From Pyropia yezoensis (lineage: Eukaryota > Rhodophyta > Bangiophyceae > Bangiales > Bangiaceae): 64,000 bases of DNA. The notes under the pieces were generated by a model, which was not told the DNA's origin, searched no databases, and worked only from the letters and a program-made list of their open reading frames with translations. A program made the translations under genes and the position numbers. The stretch lies in contig CM020618.1 of NCBI GenBank assembly GCA_009829735.1, positions 37,920,894-37,984,893 on the forward strand, in the 5' to 3' direction. Positions 10,905 through 19,797 of this stretch are shown here, piece after piece; position 1 is the first letter of the stretch; each line of letters opens with the position of its first letter.

Positions 10905-12436
10905 TCAGGGCGCGGCCGTCGGTAGTGGCGGCGGTGCCTCTGGCGGCGGTGGCGCGACCTCCCCTCCCGCCGGCGTGGCGGCGGCTGCGGCGGCGGCGGT
11001 GGTGGCGGCGGCAGCGACGGCGGCGGGGGTGGGGGCGTCCCCGTCGGGGGTGTAGCCACTGTCGACGAGCACCTGCAGCGGCTGGAAGAGGGGCGCCCGG
11101 CCCCCCGCAACGAGGACCGACCACGGCAGCCACTCCCACACGGTCGCCTTTGTCGGCTCGCACACCTGCGTGGCAGTGGAGGGACGGCGCAGGGGGCAAG
11201 GAGAGAAGGGGGAGGGGGGGGAAGGGGGGGGGGGGGTCACGCACAGTCCACCCCGCGTGGACGCGTGGCGTCACAGGGTGTGGCGGGGGACAGACAGGGG
11301 GCGGGAAGCGGGGAGAGCCTCGGGGAGGGGGGGGGGGGGAGGGAACGTGTGTCATTAGCGGAGGAGCCTGTGGGTAATGAATAACACAAGAATACACAAA
11401 CGGCCGCCTCTACTCGTCGCCGTGGCCACCCCGTCGTTGGCTGAGGCATCGGTGCCGGGTGTGTTGGGGGGGGGGGGGGGACGCGGGGGTTGCGTGGCCG
11501 CCTGCATGTGCCAACGCGCAAGAACAGTCGGGTACGTAGTGGGGGGGGATCGACGCGCGCTCTCCCGGCCGACTGCCCTTCCTCCCCTCCCCCCCCCCCC
11601 CCCCCCCCGTCCGAGCACCCCTCCCCCCTCCCGGCTGGACCTCTCCGTCCCCCCCCTTCCCCCCCCGCCCCCCCCCCCCCCAGCCGACGCACCACAACAA
11701 CGCACCTGCGGCACCGCGTCGGCGTCGGCGGCGGCGCGGACAAAGAGGGTGACCGAGTGGCGGCCTTCCGCCGGGAAGAGGTTGTTGGTGGCGGTGAGGA
11801 AGGCCACCCCGGCTGGCAGCAGCGTCACGCCTGGGGGCGCCGCGGGACACAAGAGCAGACACAGGGGGGGGGGCGACGAGGAGGGAAACGGGGACGACGA
11901 GGAGGGAAACGGGGACGACACCCCCCCCGGCACACACGGCGGTCGGGGCAGTGAGAAAGAAAGAAGGCAAGAGAAAAAAATGCAGGGGGAGGGGGGTGGG
12001 CTGGGGGGGGGGGGGGGCGGAGGCAGGCAGACGGCCGGCTCGGGTTTGACCGGCAAGACAAACTGGTTAGGGTCGCCATCAACGTCCCGCCACGGCGCAG
12101 CGCCTGGCAGAGCCCCCCCATCCCTACTTCTACACGGACGCTCTCCCCCCCCCCCCCTCCCCCCCCCACCCCCCCCCTCTGCCCCCCCCCCCCCCGACCC
12201 TCATTTGGCCGCGGACCAAACAAAAACGCACCCGTCTCCTCCAGCGTCTCCCGCCGGGCGCAGGCGTCCCACGTCTCGCCCGCCTCGAGGTGCCCCCCCG
12301 GGAGCCCCCAGCTGCCCCGCCCGTGCGCCGACCCGCGGCGGCCGAGGAGGACGGCGCCGTCGCCTGCGCGGACCACCACCACCGCCACGCCCACACGGAC
12401 GGGGGAGGCGTAGGGGACGGGGGGGTGGCGCTCCAT
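10905..12436 (-). CDS. Nudix hydrolase, NUDT1-like, three exons
   Basis: The exons are 12436-12232, 11830-11706 and 11165-10905, giving 196 residues; all junctions are GT-AG and keep the frame. Exon 1 holds [20 protein letters not shown] and the Nudix box from [10 protein letters not shown] to RRETLEETG (about residues 47-69). Box residues G48, E54, R62-E63 and E66-E67 are present, with Thr 64 where a hydrophobic residue is usual. The second Gly of the box is split by intron 1. Exon 2 gives [20 protein letters not shown] and [16 protein letters not shown]. Exon 3 gives [15 protein letters not shown], matching the E-x-W-E-W end of plant NUDX1-type enzymes. Those hydrolyse oxidised dGTP or other nucleoside and prenyl diphosphates; the substrate here is not known. 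The Ala/Pro tail after DSGYTPDGD is low complexity. The two introns are about 400 and 540 bases and C/G-rich. Confidence 0.87.
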
Positions 12437-13052
12437 CCCTGCGGGGGGGGGGGGGGGGGAACAGTCTGGGCGTCTACTGCTGCAGTGGGCTCTGGGGAGG
12501 CAGCGACGCTCTTCGCCGGCGGCATATGTGTACTGTATGTACAGGCGCTATTACAGAGTCAACGCCAGCTGCACCCAAGCTCGTGGATCGACTTGCAAAT
12601 CTCTCAGCCAGAGGAAAGGTGGTCTAGTCAAGGAAGGGCCGGGCCGAAGGCGGAGGAGCTCCTGCAGCTGCACTCCAGAGAGTGTCCTCGCGGCACGTCT
12701 CGGCTCCCCAAAGGAAGGGGTCGTTGGCGTACGTACTGTACCGACCCCCCCCCCCCCCCCCCCCGTATGTGCGTGGCCACCCCCCATCCCGACTTTTGGG
12801 CGGACCTGCCCCGCCCCCACCACGTCTGTGTGGCCTTGCGCCCGCGCGCCCTTCCTCCCTGCCCGCCGCACGTGCGTGGCGGCGGTGCGCGGCCGGGGGC
12901 CGCGTCGAGCGACGCGGGGCCCCCTCCCCTTGCACCGTCCACCCCCGCTGTGTGGCGGTTGCGGTCCCGCAGCCCGTCACGCCTCACACCTGGCGGTTTT
13001 TTTCGTTTTTTTTTGGCCATCAGGTTGCGGTCAAGGTCGGCCGGCCGTCCCC

Positions 13053-14705
13053 ATGGACGGCCCATCGTCGCGCAAGCGGCGGGCGCCGGCCCCCATCGAC
13101 GGGGGGGTCCGCTGGCAGCCGCCTCGGGGTCTGGTGGACGTGCGACTGTGCGACCTGCCAGACGACGTCCCTGCGCCTGGTGGCCCAAAAGGTGGCGGGC
13201 GGCAGCTGCGCTTTTAGCTTTCATCTGCTGCTGACGTGGCTGCTGACCTGCCGGCGACTCGCGGCGGTCGGCTACAGCTGTGTGGAGAGCCTGACGGTCT
13301 GCCACCGCCTAGAGAGGGTCTTCCTCCATGCGGACCGGCCCAGCCCGGCACTGGACGTGCCGCCGGCGGCGCAAGACCCGCACGTGGCGCGGCGGATGGC
13401 GTCCCTGGCCGCCTTTTTGAGCCACACCCCGTGCTTGTGTCACGTGGAGTCTGGCGAAGTGACCCAGGGGTCGTACCATTATGACCTTGCGGGCGTTGCT
13501 CCCCGCTGGTGGGCCCCCCTGCTCCCCGCCCTGTCACGCCTGCCCATCCGCTCGCTCTCTGTGTACGGCCTGGCGGTGGCGGCGTTGGTGGACACGCAGA
13601 TTGGTGCCGTGCCCCTGCGGCACCTCCACTTGCGCAACATGGACGCCACGGACAAGGGCCACGAGCTGGTCGCCGCCGCCTTGCTGGCGCGGCACCAGCG
13701 GTCGCTCGAGGGCCTGGTGCTGGACGCTACGCCGAGCTTCCGGTCGTTTCGGGACGACGGTTTTGGTGACCCAGTGGGGTCTGTTGCGTCTCTGCTGGTC
13801 AATGTCGGCAGCCTGCCCGCGCTGACGGTGCTCACCCTGTGCTGCCCGCTGACCCCAGCGGTTGCCGCAGCGGTGGAGGCCGCGTGTCCGGGCCTCGGGT
13901 CGCCCACGCTGAACTGCATGGGCGGTTTTGCGTACGCGCCGGAGGATAGGGTGTGGGAATGCTGGACGTTCCCTGCAGCGCTCCCCCGTCTGACCTCCCT
14001 GCGTGTTGACTACTGGCCGCGCAGACTATGACCTATTAACACTGGGCACCGGCTTTACGCTCATGATGCGTGGTCGTCGGCTTCGTCAACTAGACGTGTC
14101 ATGCTTGGAGGACGAGACGGGGAGCTCGTGCGATGCAGACTTTCTGCACACCGCCAGCGCTCTGCCGCGAGAGCTCTGCATCGGGAGGACCCTTCTGAGT
14201 CCTCGCCCATTGCTGCTTCAGCTGGCGGATGGCCCCGCAGAGGTGGGGACCCTGCGAGAGCTGGAACTGGGGGTGCGGGACATTTCTGTCTCGACGCAGT
14301 CGCCCCTGTCGTGCCTGACAGGGCTGACTCACCTGGTGCTGCATGTCCGTGTGACCGCCAAGCTGGAGGTGGAGTCGTGGCCAGACGTGACCGGCCTCAA
14401 GATCCCCCACGTGTACCAGACGTGTGATCTTGGCGTCTCCTTGTCCAGAAGCTCCCCGGGCTGAGAGTCACCGCTGCTCGCGGCCCTGGCGGCATCGCCC
14501 GCTCGCCACTCCTTGCAGGTGGTCCGCCTGGAGGGCACCTGCAGAGCGTGTACCGTCGTCGCGGCCGTGGCGGCGGCAGCCCCGCGGCTGCCGGCGCTGC
14601 GCCGGCTGACCATCGGCCAAGCAGAGTGGACTTTTGTGCGGGGGGCCATCGTGGGCAGGCCTCGTCGGCTTTTTCTGGGTCAGGCACGTGGGACCTTCCA
14701 TCCCC
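13053..14705 (+). pseudogene. Decayed F-box / leucine-rich-repeat gene
   Basis: Starts at an ATG in good context (CCCATGG, 13053). An F-box-like stretch (LVDVRLCDLPDDV, then LRLVAQKVAGG and LLTWLLTCRRLAAVGY) is followed by leucine-rich segments such as LPIRSLSVYGLAVAALV, VPLRHLHLRNMDATDKG, LPALTVLTLCCPLTP, LRELELGVRDISVS and LPALRRLTIG. Such proteins are usually substrate receptors of SCF ubiquitin ligases. The frame is not continuous. One extra base near 13168 separates the start from the rest of the F-box. A second shift occurs at about 14010-14031. An in-frame TGA at 14462-14464 is followed by more leucine-rich sequence in the same frame. I see no GT-AG introns that would repair all three, so this is a pseudogene, or a gene with several base-calling errors in homopolymers. 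It is divergent from the Nudix gene. Confidence 0.65.
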
Positions 14706-17700
14706 ACCCAGCTGGGCCGCTGCCTGCAGTGACATCATGTCATGATGACGGGTTGAGGCGAGGCGATTGTCGGTTGTCTTTTTTTCCTTCATCTTTTTCG
14801 TCCCCCCCTTTGCCAGGTCGGGCTGGCAACGCGCAGCATGTGTGGCCGGTCCCCCCAGGGCCCTGGGGGCGCTCTCCGGTCCGCAGCGGCGCACCGTCCC
14901 TCCACAGACGACGCCGCCCCCCCCCTCGAGAGAAGAAGGGCGCCGACTGCCTACCCGTCTCAAGTTCCCCCACCCGGGCGTTGGCACCAACGCCACGGGC
15001 AATTCCCTTTCCCGCCACCGCTGCTAGCGCACGGGGCCGCCCCCGGTGGGTGCCGGCGCACCAGTCGGCAGCGGCATCGGCGGCGCACAAGGAGGACGCT
15101 GCGGGCTGTGCGGCGCGTGGCGTTGGGCCCGCGGTGATGGGTGGGCCGGGGGCGCTGCTGGACGGACGGGTGGGCTGGCGGCATTGACCCCCCTGTTAAC
15201 CGCCCCTCAGCGCCACGTCCGCTGTCCCCTCCCGTGGCGCCGTCCACCGGCGTGGCCCACGCAGGTGGTCGAAGGAGGTGGCGCCGGCGTCGGTCGACGG
15301 CCGCGACAAGCCGGTGGCGGTGGGAGGGCCGCGCGGCAGCCGCGGTGGGAGTGCCCCGCCGTTGGCAGGCTCAAGGCGGGTAGGGGAGGGGGTGGCGAAG
15401 AGTGAGTGTCGAATGGACGGAGAGCTGGGGGTTGCCGGGTGAGGGCGGGGGGGAAACCCCTACATGTACTGCTCCTCGCCGCGCATGCCACCCCCGCGGC
15501 TGTGGCCGCCGCCACCAGCCAGCACACCCAGAGCCACCGCGCTCGCCGTGCATCAATCAATAACGGACGGGAAGCGGCGCCACACGTAGGCAACGGCACC
15601 ACGCCAGGGATCCCCGCAAACGCCACCCCCCCTTGCACCTCCTGGGCACCCTCGCAAGTGCTCGCAGCGCGGGCCACAAACGGCGGCGACAGGTGCGGGT
15701 GCAGGGAAGCGGCCCCCACCGGTGCCGGTGGCAACGAGGCCTCCAGGAGGAGCAGACGGCGATGCCACCCGTGCGAGGTCGCCACGCGACAGGCCATCCC
15801 CATCGCGGGTGGCGGTGCCCCTCAGGACCACCGGCAGCATGCCGCGTGCAGTCCAAAAAAAGCGCCCACGGGCAGGCGCTCCACTCTCACGCCGCCCCCA
15901 CTGGCGGCCGCTAGGTCCACCAACCCCGCTTTGCTTTGCAGAACGAGAGCTCCCGCACCGTCGACGCCGACGACGGCGCCGGTCCAAGCGCCCAACAACG
16001 TTGGCGTCGGTCGCCGCGGCCGCCACCTTGGCCGGTGGCCTCACCGCTCAAGGCGCCGACGCGGGTGACCTGCCGCCGGCTGTCGCGTCCCCTATTGCCC
16101 ATCCTCGTCTCCGTCACTGTCGTTGTCGCCGTCGCCGTCGCCGACTATCGTGGCACCGCCCACCCCGTCGTCCTCGCTCCCCAGCGAGACCGCTCCGACC
16201 GCCATCGCCCGTAGGGGTGTGACCTGGTCGCAGACCAGCCACCCCCCCGCCCCGGCCATCCCCTCCAGCCCCGCCCGGCTCGCCGTCGGCACGGCCCAGG
16301 GCCGATACCACCCGCCGCGAGCAACGCGTCCAGCCCCAAAGCGGCATCTACCGTGCGTACCCGCACCCCCGCGTCCGGGGGCCCGCCCCCGCCGCAGCCG
16401 CACGTTCGCCCGTGCAGAGGCCGTGTCTTGCCCGCAGCAGCCCGGCCTCGAGTCTGGGGGCGACCCGCACGTTGTAGCCGCGTGCCCGTCTGCGTCGGCG
16501 GCGGTCGCTGCCTGGGGAGCACCCGCCGGCAGCGTCACAACAAACAGACGCCGCCAGGCCAGGGTACCAAGCCAGCCCGGCCGCGGTGGTCGTCAACAAG
16601 AGGGGGGGGAGGGCGCGAGGGGGAAGGGGGTGGCACGGGGGGGTGGTGGTGGAGGAGGTGGTGGAATGGTCGAGGTGGTGAGTCGGCACGCGCAGTTGAG
16701 TGGTACAGACGTGGAGTGGATATCAGTTAGAGGTCGGAGGCGGGCACGCCGCGGTGAGTCCTGTGGGTGGGGCCCCAGGGGGGGGGGAAGGGGCCAGGGT
16801 CCGTTTGGGCGGGCATCGAGTCAGCTGACCTAGATCAATGTCGCCTCGAATCCAGTCTCTGATTGGATGATGTTGCGTGCATGTCGCACTGGTGGACAAT
16901 GCTGGTGATGATTGGCTAAGGGAGCGCGCGGTCTGGACGGGCGTGTGCCGCCGTCAGCCATTCCCTGCAAGCGTGGTCTCCCGCACGCGCCCCCGCCACC
17001 CCGACTCTTCCCCGATTGCCCCCCCCTCCTCTCCACCTTCCCTAGCAACGTCACCTGCTCGACTACCACTCCGCCGTTCCCCCCCCATTTCGCGCAACCC
17101 GCGTCCCCTTGCCTCACCCCTTCTTTCCCCGCTCCCCGTCTGCCGCCATCCCCGTCCCCCCACCCCCTCCGTCCCCCTCCGCTGCCCTCTTCCGCCGCCG
17201 TGTCGCGCTCCTTCTTCGTGCCTGCGCCGCATGCCTGCGCCACAGGCAAAGGGCGGCAGGCGGCGGAGAGCGACGGTGGCAGGACGAGGGCCGCGGGCCG
17301 GGGCCGGGGCCGGGAGCCCGGGGCAGCGGAAGCCCCCGTCGGCGGCAGAGCCGGCGGCGGTAGCGCAGCGGCGGTGGCGGCAACCAGCAGCAGCGGCAGC
17401 CAGCTGGCGCCGGTGGCCGTAGCCGACGCCGGCATGCCACGGCGTGGAGGAGTGGCGCAGGTGCGGGGGCGGGCGCAGGGTAGGCACGGCGGCAGCGGCG
17501 GCGGGGTCACCTGCTGCTGGGCGGCTGCTGGGCCGTTTGATGCTGGGAAAAAAGAAACAACATCAGTTGTGGCGAAATATCTTTGCTAAAGTAGGGATTT
17601 GTCATGGCTCCTCTCCCACACTCGATTTTGAAATAAACCTGCCCACAGGCGTCGTCACGGACCCACAATCAGATACAAGAGAGTGTGCCCCATGTGCAGG

Positions 17701-18235
17701 AAACGCGGGTATTCGCGCGAGGCCCGAATCGACGGGTCGTTGTTTCGTCGCCACACTTACATACTTCCTTGTCGAACTCTAGGTCAGCGACGCGTCGTCG
17801 GCGCTGCCCAGGCGGGCACCCTCAGCGAGATATTGATCATGGTCACACCCGCACATTGGGGGGAAATCGTAGGGAACCGGTCACCTTCCCGGTCGGATCG
17901 TCGACTGCGCCGCTGGATTTCTTTTCAGCCATCCTTTGCCTGGGCGGATCAACGGCAGTGACACAGCCATTGTTGCTACACTTGGGGGCTACTTTTTGTC
18001 CGCCGCGCCGACGGTGCACGCGGCCCCTCCGTCGCCGCGCGCACCGACAGGCACGGGACGCCGGCGGGCGTTCGACTCGTCGCTGGTGGCCGTCCGCGTT
18101 ACCGCACCCCATCCTCCCCTTCCTTCGCCCTCCCCTCATTGCTACTCCCGAGCCCCATACCTTCCTTTCGCTGCCTCCCCCTCCGTCTGCTGCTTGTCCG
18201 TCTGGCCGCCCGCGTGCGGACCCCCTCCCTTTGGT
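14706..18235. other. 3.5-kb stretch without an assigned gene
   Basis: Contains overlapping GC-driven open frames. Two minus-strand fragments are slightly more protein-like: 16092-16538 (WLVCDQVTPLRAMAVGAVSL followed by an acidic tail) and the N-terminus at 17435 (WLPLLLVAATAAALPP, signal-peptide-like). Neither can be extended into a family member. A lower-GC patch at 17,550-17,950 probably belongs to the BRX1 promoter region. Confidence 0.4.
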
Positions 18236-19504
18236 ATGGTTTCCAAGGCGAAGCGCCGGGCCAAGGCCACCACCACGGCCGCAGCGGGCGCTGCGCCTGC
18301 CGCGGGCGGTTGGGCCCCCCCTGGGCACGACGCCGCCGCCGCGGCCACGGCGGCTGCCGCGGCCGCCACCGCTGCCGCCGCCGCTGCCACCGCAGCCGCC
18401 GCTACCGCCGCCGCTGCGCCACGCCCCCCCGCCGCGGCTGCTGCGGACGACGGCGCCGCGGCGCCCGCGAGGAGGGGCAGGAAAAACAAGTCGCGCGGCG
18501 CCAAGGCTGGTGCTGCCACCCCTGTAGCCGCGGAGGTAGCTGCCACCGTTACTCCTCCGGGCGTCTCTCCCCCAGCAGCCGTCGCCCCCGCCACCGCCCC
18601 TGCCGCCGCTGCCGCCCCCCCCGCTGCTGCCCCCCTCGCCGCTGGCACGTCTGATGCGGTGGCGGTCACCTCCCTCCCCGCGGGGGGCGCCCCCCCCCCA
18701 AAGCGGACGTTCCCGCCCCCCAAGGTGCTCCTCTTTGCGACGCGGGGGGTCACCTCCCGCGGGCGGCACCTGCTCGAGGACCTTCGGCGGCTGCTGCCGC
18801 ACGCCAAGCGGGAGCCCAAGCTGGACGCCAAAGACCGTCTGGACGTGGCGGCCGAGGTGGCTGAGACCCGCTCCTGCGACACCATCCTTCTCCTCGAGAC
18901 CCGCAAGCGGTCGGACCTGTACCTGTGGGCAGCCAAGACGCCTGCGGGGCCGACGGTGAAGTTCCACGTCTCCAACGTGCACACGATGGAGGAGCTCCAC
19001 TTCCCAGGCAACAACTTGCTGCACAGCCGGCCGCTGCTCGCGTTTGACGGCTTTGACAACACGCCTGCGACGCCCGTATGGGGGCTGCTTCGGGAGCTCC
19101 TGACGCACGCCTTCTCCGCACCCCGAGGTCACCGGCACGTCAAGCCCTTTGTGGACCACATCCTTCTTTTCACCGTCCTTGACGGGCGGGTGTGGGTGCG
19201 GCACTACCAAATTACCGATGCGGATAACGTGGAGGGCAAGGAGGACGCGACGGTTGGCAGTGGGGTGGTGGAGATTGGTCCTCGGCTGGTGCTGAACCCG
19301 GTGCGCGTCTTTGGGGGGTCCATGGGTGGCAAGACGGCCTGGGAAAACCCCGCATACGTGGGGCCCAACGAGATCCGCCGCGCCGAGCGACTGCGTGCGA
19401 GCGGTGGGTACAAGCACCGGGTCATTGCCAAGGCGGACAAGGGCAAGCGCGTCGCGGCCAGCCGCCGGAAGCCACAGCCATTGGACAACATGTATCGGGT
19501 GTAA
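18236..19504 (+). CDS. BRX1: Ribosome biogenesis protein BRX1 (Brix domain)
   Basis: A 422-residue, single-exon nucleolar protein needed for 60S ribosomal subunit assembly. The ATG at 18236 begins MVSKAKRRAKA; the first 160 residues are an Ala/Pro-rich extension with a basic patch (RRGRKNKSRGAKAG). The Brix domain spans about residues 160-400: KVLLFATRGVTSRGRHLLED, LRRLLPHAKREPKLDAKD, DTILLLETRKRSDLYLW, GPTVKFHVSNVHTMEEL, GNNLLHSRPLLAFD, VDHILLFTVLDGRVWVRHYQ, and the diagnostic EIGPRLVLNPVRVFGGSMGG followed by TAWENPAYVGPNE. The C-terminal tail is basic (KADKGKRVAASRRK). It is tail to tail with the ABCF gene, 293 bases apart. Confidence 0.95.
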   Translation: MVSKAKRRAKATTTAAAGAAPAAGGWAPPGHDAAAAATAAAAAATAAAAAATAAAATAAAAPRPPAAAAADDGAAAPARRGRKNKSRGAKAGAATPVAAEVAATVTPPGVSPPAAVAPATAPAAAAAPPAAAPLAAGTSDAVAVTSLPAGGAPPPKRTFPPPKVLLFATRGVTSRGRHLLEDLRRLLPHAKREPKLDAKDRLDVAAEVAETRSCDTILLLETRKRSDLYLWAAKTPAGPTVKFHVSNVHTMEELHFPGNNLLHSRPLLAFDGFDNTPATPVWGLLRELLTHAFSAPRGHRHVKPFVDHILLFTVLDGRVWVRHYQITDADNVEGKEDATVGSGVVEIGPRLVLNPVRVFGGSMGGKTAWENPAYVGPNEIRRAERLRASGGYKHRVIAKADKGKRVAASRRKPQPLDNMYRV

Positions 19505-19797
19505 CAAGAGGTTTCGCAGGGTGAAATGGGGGGTGAAGTGCATCTGTGTTCTTGGTGGTCACCGCGAATGAAACTGGGTGTGCACCCGGGTGGCGGCGCT
19601 CGTCGTGCAATGGCTGAGCCTATGTCTTTCTGTCTCGTGTTGGCCACGGACCACCTGCGCCCGACATCTCGGCCCCCGGTCGGGCAGACCAGCGCGTCCG
19701 GTTGTCATAACGGGGGAAACAAAAGCAGCGAGCACCTTAATACCGAGAGACGCAAAACAACAACACTGCATGCCCAGACAGACACTCCCCCCGCTCT

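Noticed and set aside
16092-17510. Minus-strand frames with a signal-peptide-like start (17435) and an acidic tail (16092-16538)
   Set aside because: They cannot be joined by convincing splice sites or matched to a family.
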